A DNA stretch of 46,122 bases from CAVRZY01 sp963725415 (GCA_963725415.1 CAVRZY010000028.1:1-46122); one strand, 5' to 3'; positions 1-9,280 are shown, counted from the stretch's first letter. The notes: generated from the letters alone by a model not told the origin. A program made the numbers and translations.

Positions 1-2171
1 TTCCACACGCACCAGGAAGTTGATGCGGCGGCGTTCGCCCGTACGGGCGCCGGTGGGAGGCCCGGGCGCCGCCGAGGGAGCCGCAGCGCCCGCCATCGAC
101 GAAGCTGTCCCGCCGCCTCCGATGTCCGCGGCGTAAATCCCGTTCCCATCCATGAAGTAAATCGTCCGGCCGTCTCTGGAGAACTGCGGGGAGGAGATTC
201 CGCCCCCGAAGAAGCGGCCCGTGGGCGGCCCTCTTCTCCGGCGCTGGGCTGCGAGACGGTGACGCGCGTCATCCGCTCGCCGTCTTCCTGAATCGTGTAC
301 AGCGCGGAGATTCTCCGGCCCTCCTGCTCTCCCACCGTGATGAAAGCGTACAGGCGGCTGTCCGGTGATGGCGCCACCGTCATGACGTTATCCCCCAACC
401 GCGTGATCTGCCGGACGCGGCGCCCCAGCCCGTCCCAGTCGATTTTCATCTCGACCTTCTTCGGTGCAGCAGGCGGCCTGCCCGAGCGCGCCCGGCCGGT
501 CTGCTCGGCCGATTGGGCCTCTTCCTCGCTGTCCACGCCCCGATCCGCCGGGTTCTTCTCCTCGTTGACCAGCGAAACGCTGTAAAGCTGCATCACGCTG
601 GAGCGCAGCGTGGCCGTGCCCCCCTGCAACACCCCCGCCAGAAAGACCAGTTTCTTGCCGTCCGGCGTCCACCGCGCTCCGCTCTCGCTGGCCAGGTCCT
701 CCCGCTCGATGTGATGCTCGGCGCCGCCCGCGGCCGGAATTACGTACACGTGCGGCCGCATGTTCCGGTCCATCTTGGTGTACGAAATCCAGTTGCCGTC
801 CGGCGAGAACTGCGGGCTGGAAATGTTCGACACCTCGCTCGAAGCCAGGGCTTCGGTTTTGCCGCTGTCGATGCTCACCCGGTAGAGCTTGTGATCGGAG
901 GCCGAATAGAGCAGCGACTTCGAATCCGGCGCCCACTCCAGCGCGGATTTCTCGGTGTCGGAATCGGAGAGCTTCTTCAGGTTCTTGCCCCGCTCGTCCG
1001 CGATCCACAGCTCTTCGCGCCCCGAACGGTCCGACAGAAAGGCGATCCACTTGCCGTCCAGCGACCACTCCGGGGCGGACTCCCGGTAATAGGACTCCGT
1101 TACCCGCTGCACCTCGCCGCGGTCCGTGGCGATGGTGAAGATCTCCCCGTGCGCCGAAATGGCCGCTCGCTTGGTGGACGGCGAAAGCGCGAAACTGTCG
1201 GCTTCATTCTGAAGGGCCAGCGTCTCGACGGGGTTCTCCTTTTCATCCGAGATGATGTTCAGCTTGATCTCGGTGGTCTTGCCCGTCGCCGTGTCCAGCT
1301 TCCACAGCCCGAAGTTCTCCTCGTAAACGATGACCCGCCCGTCGCCCGAAATGCATGGGAAGGCGAGTTGCCCGCTGGTGTGATGGGTCACCTGAATCGC
1401 CTTGCCGCCGCGGTCGGGAATCTTCCAGATGTTGTTGACGCTCTTCATCACCGCGGCGCTGCCGGGCTTGATAGCCTTCTCGTCCGACAGGCGGTCCGCG
1501 ACGAAGTAGATCTCGCCGTTGCCGTACATCGGCCACAGGTAGTTGCCCTTGTATTCCTCGTCGCCGAGCCGGGTGAATCGCTTGGTCCCAACCTCCATCA
1601 CCCACAGATCAGCGGCGTAGCTGCCCCGGTAATGCTTCCGCCACCACACCATGGGATGGCGGTTGAAAGCCAGCTTCTTTCCGTCCGGGGAATAACTGCC
1701 CCAAGCGCCCCAATCGGTGGGGATGACTTGCTCCAGCCCGCCGTCCACGGAGACCTCGTAGAGGTTGGGGATCCCCGGAAACAGCGCGCCGCGCGAGGCC
1801 TGAAAGATCACCTTCCTGCTGTCCGGCGTCCAGCCCACCACCAGGTCGTTACCGGTGTGGAAAGTGAGCTGCCGCGTCTGACCGCCCTGGCTGGGCATGA
1901 CGAAAACGTCGTAGTTCCCATAGCGGTTCGACGAGTACGCGATCCACCGCCCATCCGGCGAGAAGCGCGGATAGACGTCGCGCGCCCGGTGGTCCGTCAA
2001 CCGCTGTACCCCGGCGCCATTTTCATTCGCTACCCAGATGTCACCCAGGTAGCTGAACGCCACTCTGCCCTTGTGATAGGTAGGATGCCGCAGCAGCTTC
2101 GCTTCGGCCAGAAGCGCCAGCGGCGTTAATAGAACCAGTGCGGTCGCAAAAAACGCTTTCCCTTTGCTCAT
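1..2171 (-). CDS. Secreted tricorn-like S41 family protease (3'-truncated by window edge, one frameshift)
   Basis: The start is ATG at 2171, preceded by a GAGGAG ribosome binding site. An N-terminal signal peptide (MSKGKAFFATALVLLTPLAL, then LAEA) implies export. The following ~600 residues are repeated TolB/PD40-type propeller blades: DVYPRFSPDGRWIAYSSNRY, SYSPDGKKLAFNR, PEWSLDGKWIAFLSDRSG, SPQFSPDGNWISYTKMD, ARWTPDGKKLVFL. This is the N-terminal half of tricorn-protease homologues, large secreted peptide-degrading proteins whose PDZ and S41 serine-peptidase domains come last; those would lie beyond position 1 and are not visible. The frame changes by -1 at 229-230: before it reads PSAGEEG and after it GRFFGGGISSPQFSRDGRTI, clearly the same propeller. 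A protein with only the propeller (TolB-like) cannot be excluded without the missing 3' part. Confidence 0.85.
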   Translation of the reverse strand, partial: MSKGKAFFATALVLLTPLALLAEAKLLRHPTYHKGRVAFSYLGDIWVANENGAGVQRLTDHRARDVYPRFSPDGRWIAYSSNRYGNYDVFVMPSQGGQTRQLTFHTGNDLVVGWTPDSRKVIFQASRGALFPGIPNLYEVSVDGGLEQVIPTDWGAWGSYSPDGKKLAFNRHPMVWWRKHYRGSYAADLWVMEVGTKRFTRLGDEEYKGNYLWPMYGNGEIYFVADRLSDEKAIKPGSAAVMKSVNNIWKIPDRGGKAIQVTHHTSGQLAFPCISGDGRVIVYEENFGLWKLDTATGKTTEIKLNIISDEKENPVETLALQNEADSFALSPSTKRAAISAHGEIFTIATDRGEVQRVTESYYRESAPEWSLDGKWIAFLSDRSGREELWIADERGKNLKKLSDSDTEKSALEWAPDSKSLLYSASDHKLYRVSIDSGKTEALASSEVSNISSPQFSPDGNWISYTKMDRNMRPHVYVIPAAGGAEHHIEREDLASESGARWTPDGKKLVFLAGVLQGGTATLRSSVMQLYSVSLVNEEKNPADRGVDSEEEAQSAEQTGRARSGRPPAAPKKVEMKIDWDGLGRRVRQITRLGDNVMTVAPSPDSRLYAFITVGEQEGRRISALYTIQEDGERMTRVTVSQPSAGEEGRPRAASSGAESPPRSSPETAGRFTSWMGTGFTPRTSEAAGQLRRWRALRLPRRRPGLPPAPVRANAAASTSWCVW

Positions 2172-2210
2172 AAAATGGATCTCCTCGCGTGGTAAACGGT
2201 ACGTTCGGGT

Positions 2211-2216
2211 ATTATA
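2211..2216 (-). promoter_or_regulatory. Probable -10 box of the S41 protease gene
   Basis: On the minus strand the intergenic spacer contains a perfect TATAAT, about 40 nt upstream of the ATG at 2171. A TTATGC sequence 16 nt further upstream is a weak -35 candidate. The assignment rests on consensus match and position only. Confidence 0.4.
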
Positions 2217-2253
2217 CGTCAGAAGAGCTGCCGCATAAGGCAAGGAGTACGGC

Positions 2254-5037
2254 ATGAGAATCGTAATACCTCAGTCTCGGGGTCCGTGGGACAAGCTTCA
2301 GCTTGTCTCGGGCGGTATTCGACAGGCGTCCGGACAGGCTGAAAGCCTATCCCACCCGGCTCGACAGGCTATTGCCCCCGAGACTGAGGCATTACTGAGA
2401 ATCATCGCGATGGCGCTGGCCCCGGCCTTGCTGTTGGCGCAAGGTCCCGATCGAGTGGTCCTCAAGAACAACTGGACGATCCAGTCCTCCGCCAAGGTGA
2501 AAGAGGCCGGCCAAGTCCTATCGACTGCCGAGTTCACCCCAGCGGGCTGGCATCCCGCTTCCGTTCCCACTACGGTTCTGGCCGCGCTGGTCGAGGACCA
2601 GACTTATCCCGATCCTTATTACGGGCTCAATCTCAAGTCCATCCCCGGGTATCGCGAGGGCCGCTGGCTGGTCATGCCTCAGGACAGCCCCTTCCGCGCA
2701 CCCTGGTGGTTCCGCACCGAGTTTGTGCTGCCAGCGACTTCTCGCGGCAAGCATCTCACCCTCCATCTCGACGGCATCAACTACCAGGCCAACGTGTGGC
2801 TCAACGGCCGCAAGATCGCCGACAGCAAGACCGTCATCGGCATGTTCCGGCGCTTCGAGTTCCCCATCAACGAACACGCCCTGATCGGGCAGAAGAACTG
2901 CCTGGCGGTCGAGATCATTCCCCCCGGCCTGATTCCGGAACGCACTTACGGAACCAAGCAGATCCAGGCTACCACCGGCTGGGACGATCACAACCCGCAA
3001 CCTCCCGACCTCAACATGGGCATCTGGCGGGATGTCTACATCGCGGCCACCGGCCCGCTGGTGCTCCGGCACGCCTATGTGGCTAGCCGCCTGGATCTCC
3101 CCTCTTTGGCGGCAGCTCATCTTACGGTCTCGGCGGAAGTGAGGAATCTGAGCGACAAGGAAGCAGCCGGGCAACTGGGTGGAGAACTCGAAGGCATCCG
3201 CTTCTCGCAGCCTGTCCGTCTGGCGCCCGGGCAAACAGCCCTAGTGAGCTTCTCGCCCGATCGGTTTCCCCAGCTCAATCTCTCGAAGCCTCGCGTGTGG
3301 TGGCCCAATCCGGTCGGCGCCCAGGAACTCTACAACCTGCCGCTGACGCTTACTTGGAAGGGCCAAGTGTCCGACTCGACCACGGTGCGCTTCGGCATCC
3401 GCGAAGCCAGCACCTACATCGACCCGGACGGCTGGCGGGGCTACATGATAAACGGCCGGAAGATCCTGATCCGCGGCGGCGCCTGGATGACCAGCGACAT
3501 GTTGCTGCGGTTTTCCCGGCGGCGTTACGAAGCCCTGATCCGCTACGCCCGGGAAGCCAATCTCAACATGCTGCGCTCGGAGGGTTTTTCCATCCGCGAG
3601 ACCGAGGAGTTCTACGATCTGTGCGACCAGTACGGCGTCATGGTCACCCAGCAGATCTTCGGGCGCAGCATCCCTGATGAGCCGCTGGCTATCGAGTGCG
3701 TCAAGGACATGATCCTGCGCATCCGGAACCATCCCAGCCTGGTCCATTTTCTGGGCCATGACGAGACCTTCCCCACTCCCGCGCTCGACAAGGCCTACAG
3801 GGAGTTGATCGCGCAGTACACGCCCGAGAGAACCTACCAGCCGCATTCCGGGGCGTTCGACGTCAAGGAGCGCTTCCAGACCGGCGGCACCCGCACCGGA
3901 ACTCGGCAGTTGTGGACCTACGCCACTCCGTCGCACTACTACCGCAACAAGGAAGCGGGGGCCTGGGGATTCGCCCAGTCAGGCGGCATCGGCGGCGTGG
4001 TGGCGCCCCTGGAAAGCCTCCGCAAGATGATGCCGACTCGCGACCTCTGGCCGCCCTGGTCCGAGGCCTGGTCGTTCCACACCGTCATCCAGGGCGGCAG
4101 CTATTACGACGCCCTCTGGAAAGCGCTCGAGGCCCGCTACGGCAAGGCCCGCAGCATCGAGGACTTCGTCATGAAGGCCCAGGCCATGAACTACGAGAGC
4201 GCCCGCGGCATGTATGAGGCCTACGCGCGCAACAAGTATTCCGCCACCGGCATCACGGCCTGGAAATACGACTCCGCCTGGCCCGCCGCGGTCACCTGGC
4301 AGTACGTGGATTGGTACCTGCTCGCCGGAGGCGCCTACTACGGCGCCAAGAAAGCCTGCGAGCCGCTCCACGTTCAGTATTCCTACGACGACCACTCCAT
4401 CTACGTCGTGAACGGATACTACCGCGACTTTCGCGATCTCAAGGTCAGCGCAAGAGTCTTCGACCTGGACCTGAAGGAGCGGTTCTCCAAGAGCGCCGTG
4501 GTCGATGTCCCTTCCGACGGCAAGAAAAACGTCTTCAGCGTCTCCTGGCCTGAGGACATCACCAGAACCTTTTTCCTCAGCCTGAAGCTCGCCGATAGCT
4601 CCGGGAAAATCCTCTCCGACAACTTCTACTGGCTGTCCACATCGCCGGAGATCCCGGGCGCGCAAGGCTCCCGCAACGGAGTCTACTTCACCGATACGAA
4701 ATCAACCCCGGATTATGCCGCTCTGAGCAAGCTCGCTCCGGTGCGCCTGAGGCCGGTCTACCGTTTCGAGCAGCAAGCAAGCGAAACCATCGGCCATGTG
4801 ACGGTGGAGAATTCCACGGCGAACCTGGCGTTCTTGATTCATCTGGCGGTGACCAAGGGCCGGGACGGCGTCGAGGTGACGCCCGCCTACTGGGAGGACA
4901 ACTACTTCAGCCTGCTCCCGGGCGAAAAACGCGACGTCAGGGTGCGCTTTGCCAGCCAGGATCTCGGCGGCGCGACGCCGTCCGTGAAGCTCGATGGGTG
5001 GTCCGGAATCACAGAATCCGCTGCAGCCGCTCCATGA
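2254..5037 (+). CDS. Secreted glycoside hydrolase family 2 protein (exo-glucosaminidase/mannosidase-like)
   Basis: The 927-residue product has the GH2 order: a sugar-binding jelly roll (about residues 105-260, with PWWFRTEFVLP, LHLDGINYQANVWLNGRKI and MGIWRDVYI), an immunoglobulin-like sandwich, and a TIM barrel starting near INGRKILIRGGAWMTSDML. HFLGHDETFP is the likely acid/base region and WPPWSEAW a candidate nucleophile region. The family removes beta-linked mannose or glucosamine from glycans; which substrate applies here cannot be read. Codons 4-50 come from an in-frame 133-bp insertion plus its 8-bp duplication (2263-2403). Without it the N-terminus would be MRIIAMALAPALLLAQG, a normal signal peptide. 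ATG at 2410 (MALAPALLLAQG) is an alternative start. The 3' end overlaps the convergent URO-D gene by 29 bp. Confidence 0.88.
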   Translation: MRIVIPQSRGPWDKLQLVSGGIRQASGQAESLSHPARQAIAPETEALLRIIAMALAPALLLAQGPDRVVLKNNWTIQSSAKVKEAGQVLSTAEFTPAGWHPASVPTTVLAALVEDQTYPDPYYGLNLKSIPGYREGRWLVMPQDSPFRAPWWFRTEFVLPATSRGKHLTLHLDGINYQANVWLNGRKIADSKTVIGMFRRFEFPINEHALIGQKNCLAVEIIPPGLIPERTYGTKQIQATTGWDDHNPQPPDLNMGIWRDVYIAATGPLVLRHAYVASRLDLPSLAAAHLTVSAEVRNLSDKEAAGQLGGELEGIRFSQPVRLAPGQTALVSFSPDRFPQLNLSKPRVWWPNPVGAQELYNLPLTLTWKGQVSDSTTVRFGIREASTYIDPDGWRGYMINGRKILIRGGAWMTSDMLLRFSRRRYEALIRYAREANLNMLRSEGFSIRETEEFYDLCDQYGVMVTQQIFGRSIPDEPLAIECVKDMILRIRNHPSLVHFLGHDETFPTPALDKAYRELIAQYTPERTYQPHSGAFDVKERFQTGGTRTGTRQLWTYATPSHYYRNKEAGAWGFAQSGGIGGVVAPLESLRKMMPTRDLWPPWSEAWSFHTVIQGGSYYDALWKALEARYGKARSIEDFVMKAQAMNYESARGMYEAYARNKYSATGITAWKYDSAWPAAVTWQYVDWYLLAGGAYYGAKKACEPLHVQYSYDDHSIYVVNGYYRDFRDLKVSARVFDLDLKERFSKSAVVDVPSDGKKNVFSVSWPEDITRTFFLSLKLADSSGKILSDNFYWLSTSPEIPGAQGSRNGVYFTDTKSTPDYAALSKLAPVRLRPVYRFEQQASETIGHVTVENSTANLAFLIHLAVTKGRDGVEVTPAYWEDNYFSLLPGEKRDVRVRFASQDLGGATPSVKLDGWSGITESAAAAP
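2263..2395. mobile_element. MITE-like palindromic insertion, 133 bp, with 8-bp target duplication
   Basis: The ends are inverted repeats: GTAATACCTCAGTCTCGGGG at 2263-2282 against the reverse complement of 2376-2395, with one mismatch (A/G). The element is flanked directly by TGAGAATC at 2255-2262 and again at 2396-2403, a perfect 8-bp duplication. The interior holds the palindromic motif of other dispersed repeats here (GTGGGACAAGC...GCCTATCCCAC). There is no coding capacity. Element plus duplication is 141 bp, 47 codons, so the host reading frame is kept. Confidence 0.8.
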
Positions 5038-6085
5038 AGTAGCAGTAGTTCCGGTATGGAATGTCGGGGGGCGCGCTGTGATCCAGCATGGGTACAAAGC
5101 CCCCCTCGTCGATAAGCGGCTTGTGCCGCTCGATCTCGCGGTCGATCTGGCTGGTCCCCAAAGCCAGCGCGCGCTTGTCCACCCCGCCCCACATGCGCAG
5201 CTCCCGGCCGAACTTCTTGCGAACGGCGCTCACGTCCATGCCTGCCTGCACCTCGAAGGGATACAGGATGTCGAGGCCCGCATCCATCCACACCGGGATA
5301 AGCGAATCCACGCGGCCGTCGCTGTCCAGAGCGAAGAAACGCACGCCGCGGCTCCGTGCGAACTCGATCACCCGGCGATACCTCGGCAGCATGTATTTCC
5401 GAACCATCGTCGGCGAGATCAGCGGCCCCGCGTTGTAGGCCATGTCCTCCCAGAAACCGAAGACGTCGATGTCGGTCTCCCCGAGCATCTGAGAAAGCAT
5501 GGCGATGAGAAAGTCCGCGTCCGCCTCCATCATCTCTTCCACAAACGCCGGATCGTCGTAGAACAGCGTGCACAGCCGTTCCACCCCGACCAGGTTCCTC
5601 AAGGATCCGAAGAAACCTCCCCAGCGGTCCGCCAAGACCACGAACACGTAATCGCGCCGGCGATGGCGGCGCAGCTTCTGCCTCCAGTCGGGACCGATGC
5701 GCTCGCTCAGATCCGGCCGCATTCTTTCCTTCCAGTACTTGCAGAAGTCCTCGCGCGTCTCCACTGGAAAGCGGATGAATTGCGGCATCGAGCTCAGCGG
5801 ATTCCGCTGGAACTCCCGGAGCACGATGCCCTGGGCGTCCACGTAGGTTACGTACTCTGCATCTTCGGCCACCACGCGGCGCGCGAAGGGAGGATGCGGC
5901 ATGAACCAGGAGTACTCGACTACCCACCGGTCGCACCCGAAATCGGTCATCGCGGGATCGTAACCGCCCTCCGCGGACCAGCGCTGGACGGTCTCCGGCC
6001 AAGTCGGCCAGAAGAATTCATGGAACGGCGCCCGGTCGCGCGCGCGGTACTCCATGGTGGCATGGAAGCGTTCCAGATCGTTCAT
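5009..6085 (-). CDS. Uroporphyrinogen decarboxylase (URO-D) family protein
   Basis: The 358-residue product starts at an ATG at 6085. It has the URO-D TIM-barrel features seen in the divergent, non-haem members of the family: a FGFWEDMAYNAGPLISP segment, FFALDSDGRVDSLIPVWMDAG, a LYPFEVQAGMDV strand, WGGVDKRALALG, and a C-terminal FVPMLDHSAPPDIPYRNY. Such proteins usually transfer methyl groups or act on unknown substrates; true haem-pathway HemE lacks this LDHSAPPDIPY ending. No corrinoid-protein gene is nearby, so the substrate is unknown. Transcription converges on the GH2 gene with a 29-bp overlap and diverges from the DegT gene. Confidence 0.85.
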   Translation of the reverse strand: MNDLERFHATMEYRARDRAPFHEFFWPTWPETVQRWSAEGGYDPAMTDFGCDRWVVEYSWFMPHPPFARRVVAEDAEYVTYVDAQGIVLREFQRNPLSSMPQFIRFPVETREDFCKYWKERMRPDLSERIGPDWRQKLRRHRRRDYVFVVLADRWGGFFGSLRNLVGVERLCTLFYDDPAFVEEMMEADADFLIAMLSQMLGETDIDVFGFWEDMAYNAGPLISPTMVRKYMLPRYRRVIEFARSRGVRFFALDSDGRVDSLIPVWMDAGLDILYPFEVQAGMDVSAVRKKFGRELRMWGGVDKRALALGTSQIDREIERHKPLIDEGGFVPMLDHSAPPDIPYRNYCYFMERLQRIL

Positions 6086-6155
6086 ATCGAAATGTTGTTT
6101 GGTAAGGATACTACCACAGCGCGGCTGGGCTGCGAAGGCAAAAATGGACCCCGAA

Positions 6156-6192
6156 CCCCGGGGAGAGACGGAACGTTCGGTCTGTCCCCGGG
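6156..6192. repeat. Imperfect palindrome centred on AACGTT (dispersed repeat)
   Basis: CCCCGGGGAGAGACGGAACG is followed by TTCGGTCTGTCCCCGGG, an imperfect inverted repeat of about 37 nt centred at 6174/6175. The right arm (GAACGTTCGGTCTGTCCCCG) recurs almost unchanged at 44419-44438, so this is a dispersed element rather than a local hairpin. It lies 28 nt upstream of the DegT start. Confidence 0.6.
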
Positions 6193-6219
6193 TTTAATCT
6201 GGGTTAAGATAGGGGACAC

Positions 6220-7479
6220 ATGAGCCAACTGGCGATTCTTGGGGGCCAGAAGGTGCGCCAGGGGCCTTTCAGTCCCTGGCCGCAATACAGCGAGGCCGAC
6301 GCGCGGCGGCTCCAGCAGGTGCTCGAGAGCCGGAACTGGGGTGGTTACCCGTTTCCGAACACCCTGGCCGAGGAGTTCGCCCAGAAATTCGCGGCCTATC
6401 ACGATGCCCGCTACGGGTGCTGTGTCGCCAACGGCACCATTGCCCTGCTGGTGGCGCTCCAAGCCGCCGGAATCCGCTCCGGCGATGAAGTCATCGTGCC
6501 GGCCTACACCTGGGACGGCACCGCCGCGGCAGTGCTGTTTGCGGGGGCCGTGCCCATCTTCGCCGACATCGACCCGGACACGTATTGTCTGGATGTTGAT
6601 GCGGCGCGTCAGGCCATTACCCCTCGCACCCGGGCCGTCATCCCGGTTCATCTGGCCATGCGGTTCGCGGACATGGATCGACTACTGGATCTGGCCGTCG
6701 AGCGGGATCTGCTGGTAATTGAGGACTGCGCCCACGCCCACGGCGGACAGTATAAAGGCCGGGGGGCAGGCTCGATGGGCGACCTGGGCTGCTTCAGCTT
6801 CCAGTCCAGCAAGCTGGTCACGGCAGGTGAAGGCGGCATCGTCATCACCTCGCGCCTGGACTGCTTCGAGCTGGTGCAGTCCCTGACCAACAGCGGCCGG
6901 GCCAGCCTCACCGACGAGTTCAAGCGGCGCGTGGTAGGCTCGAATTACCGGATCACGGAGTTCCAGGCGGCGCTCCTGCTCGGGCAGCTCGAGGCGCTGC
7001 CGGCCCTAGCCGAGAGGCGCGCCAGGCATGCGGCCTTGTTGAGCCAGGCGCTCTCGGAGATTCGCGGCATCCGCCCGCTGCCGCCCCAGCCGGCCCTCAC
7101 CCGCGACACAATTTACAATTACGTCTTCCAGTACCGGCCCGAAGACACGCGGGTTTCGCGGGACCTGTTCGTTGCCGCCCTGGACGCCGAGGGCATCCCC
7201 TGCGACGGACGCTTTTACGAAGCGGTCTACCGCAGCGACCTGTTCCCCGCCCGCGCCGAGGATTTCCCGCAGCTCCGGCTGGATCGCGAGCAGCCCGTCG
7301 ATTACCGCCAATGTTGCTGCCCGGTGTCCGAGCGCGCCGCCTATGAAGAGTCCGTCTGGTTGCCCCAATTCCTGCTCATCGGCGACGAGCAGGAGGTCGA
7401 GGACATCGCCCGCGCCGTGGCCAAGGTGATGGCAAACCGCGACGCGCTGGCCGCGGCGGGCCCAGCCTCGAAGGCCTAA
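6220..7479 (+). CDS. DegT/DnrJ/EryC1/StrS family PLP-dependent aminotransferase
   Basis: The 419-residue product is of normal length for the family. Lys198 in FSFQSSKLVTAGEGG is the Schiff-base lysine. Asp169 in VIEDCAHAHG is the residue that pairs with the PLP pyridine nitrogen, and the N-terminal NWGGYPFPNTLAEEFAQKFA segment and VIVPAYTWDGTA are typical. Members aminate keto-sugars (or keto-inositols) or run related PLP reactions. GGQKVRQGPFSPWP at the start resembles the subgroup found beside sugar isomerases. The next gene is a sugar isomerase/epimerase 68 bp downstream, followed by murQ and murA, which suggests amino-sugar metabolism. The sugar substrate is not determined. Confidence 0.9.
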   Translation: MSQLAILGGQKVRQGPFSPWPQYSEADARRLQQVLESRNWGGYPFPNTLAEEFAQKFAAYHDARYGCCVANGTIALLVALQAAGIRSGDEVIVPAYTWDGTAAAVLFAGAVPIFADIDPDTYCLDVDAARQAITPRTRAVIPVHLAMRFADMDRLLDLAVERDLLVIEDCAHAHGGQYKGRGAGSMGDLGCFSFQSSKLVTAGEGGIVITSRLDCFELVQSLTNSGRASLTDEFKRRVVGSNYRITEFQAALLLGQLEALPALAERRARHAALLSQALSEIRGIRPLPPQPALTRDTIYNYVFQYRPEDTRVSRDLFVAALDAEGIPCDGRFYEAVYRSDLFPARAEDFPQLRLDREQPVDYRQCCCPVSERAAYEESVWLPQFLLIGDEQEVEDIARAVAKVMANRDALAAAGPASKA

Positions 7480-7547
7480 AAGCAATGAGCCGGGTCGAAC
7501 GCCCGCGCTTGGAGAGAGAACGGAATTACTAGTCAACGGAGAACCGA

Positions 7548-8381
7548 ATGTACGTAGCCTTGAACTCAGTCACGATCTCTGGCCGTGCCCAATGGCCTGA
7601 GTTCGCCCACCTCGCCCACAGGGCTGGCTATGGCGGTGTGGACGTCAACCTGGGCCGGGCCATGGATGAAGGCGTGGATAGCACTCGCGCGCTGTTCAAA
7701 GAACTCAATCTCAAGCCCGCCTCGATCGGCCTTCCGCTGGAGTTCCGCAAAGACGAAGCCACCTTCCAAAAAGGCCTCAACAATCTGGAGAAGGCAGCGC
7801 AGTTTGCCCGGGCCATCGCTTGTCCACGCATGGTCACCTGGATCATGGCCTCCAGCGACACCCCCAAGCCGGAACTCCGTAAGATGTACAAAGAGCGCTT
7901 TCAGGCTTGCTCGGAGGTGCTGGCGCGCTCGCAGGTGCGGCTGGGGCTGGAGTTCCTCGGCCCGCTTAACCTGCGCAAGCGCGCTCCCCACGAGTTCATC
8001 TGGAAGATGGACGAAATGCTCGAGTTCGCCATAGAATGCGGGCCCAGCATCGGGCTGTTGCTCGATTCCTGGCACTGGCATCACGCCGGCGCCACCCCGC
8101 GCGACATCGTTGCCGCCGGCAAGCCGCGCATTGTGCACGTTCATTTGGCCGATGCGCCCAACCTGCCCCCGGAGAAAATCCTCGACAGCGAGCGCCTGCT
8201 CCCGGGCGAAGGCGTCATCGACTGGGCCGAGTTCTTCGGCGCTTTGAAGAAGATCGGCTACGAGGACGGCATGAGCCTCGAGATCTTCGGGCGCGGGCTG
8301 AAGGAAATGAGCGCGGAGGAGGCGGCCCGCCTGGCTTTGAACACCACGCTTGCGTTGCTGCGCAAGCACGACGTGGCCTGA
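7548..8381 (+). CDS. Sugar phosphate isomerase/epimerase (xylose isomerase-like TIM barrel)
   Basis: The product is 277 residues and the ATG at 7548 has a GGAG ribosome binding site. The sequence follows the AP-endonuclease-2/xylose-isomerase-like fold: GGVDVNLG near the N-terminus, RLGLEFLGPL (a metal-ligand glutamate), LLLDSWHWHHAG (Asp/His ligands), IVHVHLADAPN and a terminal GMSLEIFGRGL strand (Glu). These are the usual divalent-metal positions of ketose/keto-inositol isomerases and epimerases. It sits between the DegT aminotransferase and murQ, and its stop is only 5 nt before the murQ start, so co-transcription and translational coupling are likely. Confidence 0.85.
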   Translation: MYVALNSVTISGRAQWPEFAHLAHRAGYGGVDVNLGRAMDEGVDSTRALFKELNLKPASIGLPLEFRKDEATFQKGLNNLEKAAQFARAIACPRMVTWIMASSDTPKPELRKMYKERFQACSEVLARSQVRLGLEFLGPLNLRKRAPHEFIWKMDEMLEFAIECGPSIGLLLDSWHWHHAGATPRDIVAAGKPRIVHVHLADAPNLPPEKILDSERLLPGEGVIDWAEFFGALKKIGYEDGMSLEIFGRGLKEMSAEEAARLALNTTLALLRKHDVA

Positions 8382-8386
8382 AGACT

Positions 8387-9280
8387 GTGCTGGAAAACCT
8401 GCTCACCGAACAACCCAACCCGGCCTCGGAGGGCATTGAGGCGCTGGCCACCGAGGAAGTCCTGCGCGTTATCAACGCCGAGGACCAGAAGGTGGCGGAG
8501 GCCGTGCGGCTGCAAATTCCGGATATCGCCCGGGCGGTGGATGCCGTGGTAGATGCGCTGCGGCGCGGCGGGCGACTCTTCCATATCGGCGCCGGGACCA
8601 GCGGGCGCCTCGGGGTGCTGGACGCGGCGGAGTGCCCGCCTACGTTCAACGTGCCGGCCGAGTTGGTGCAAGGCATCATCGCCGGCGGCGAGCGCGCCCT
8701 GGCCCGCGCCACCGAGGCCAGCGAAGACGATCCCGCCATGGGAGCGCGGGATCTGGCGGAGCGCGGTTTCACCCCGCGGGACGTGCTGGTGGGCATTGCC
8801 GCCAGCGGCCGCACGCCTTACGTGCTCGGTGCGGTCGCGCAGGCGCAGCGGCTCGGCGCCACCACCATCGGCATCAGTTGCACCCCCAACTCGGAACTCT
8901 CGCGTGCGGTCGATATCCCCATCGAGCCACTGCCGGGGCCGGAAATCATCGCCGGCTCCACCCGTATGAAAGCCGGAACCGCCACCAAGCTGGTTCTGAA
9001 CATGCTCAGCACCGCTAGCATGATCCGGCTGGGCCACGTTTTCGGGAACCTGATGGTCAACGTGCAGCCGAAGAACCGGAAGCTCATCGACCGGGCCCGG
9101 CGCATTATCGCCCGGGCGGCCGGCGTGGACTCCGAGCGGGCGGCGGAGCTGCTGGAGCAATCCGGCGGATCGGTGAAAGTGGCCATCCTCATGGCCCGTC
9201 TGGGCATCAGCCGGGAAGAAGCCGAAGCCCGCCTGAATGCCTGTGAGGGACGAATCTCGGAGGTGCTGAAACATGGATAA
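8387..9280 (+). CDS. murQ: N-acetylmuramic acid 6-phosphate etherase MurQ
   Basis: MurQ cleaves the D-lactyl ether of MurNAc-6-phosphate, giving GlcNAc-6-phosphate, in cytoplasmic peptidoglycan recycling. The GTG at 8387 is chosen because it gives the family N-terminus VLENLLTEQPNPASEGIEAL and lies 5 nt after the upstream stop; the open frame further upstream is only a shadow. The length, 297 residues, is normal. The SIS domain shows HIGAGTSGRLGVLDAAECPP with Glu82 and ATEASEDD with Glu113, matching the catalytic glutamates of E. coli MurQ. GIAASGRTPYVLGA, STRMKAGTATKLVLNML and the C-terminal helical domain are also typical. It overlaps murA by 8 bp. Confidence 0.95.
   Translation: MLENLLTEQPNPASEGIEALATEEVLRVINAEDQKVAEAVRLQIPDIARAVDAVVDALRRGGRLFHIGAGTSGRLGVLDAAECPPTFNVPAELVQGIIAGGERALARATEASEDDPAMGARDLAERGFTPRDVLVGIAASGRTPYVLGAVAQAQRLGATTIGISCTPNSELSRAVDIPIEPLPGPEIIAGSTRMKAGTATKLVLNMLSTASMIRLGHVFGNLMVNVQPKNRKLIDRARRIIARAAGVDSERAAELLEQSGGSVKVAILMARLGISREEAEARLNACEGRISEVLKHG

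Noticed and set aside
513..2129. Long plus-strand open frame (538 codons)
   Set aside because: It is antisense to the propeller-rich protease, whose minus frame has a signal peptide and regular PD40 blades; the plus frame shows no domain and is an effect of high GC.
4994..6223. 409-codon plus-strand open frame
   Set aside because: Antisense to the URO-D gene, with no recognisable protein features.
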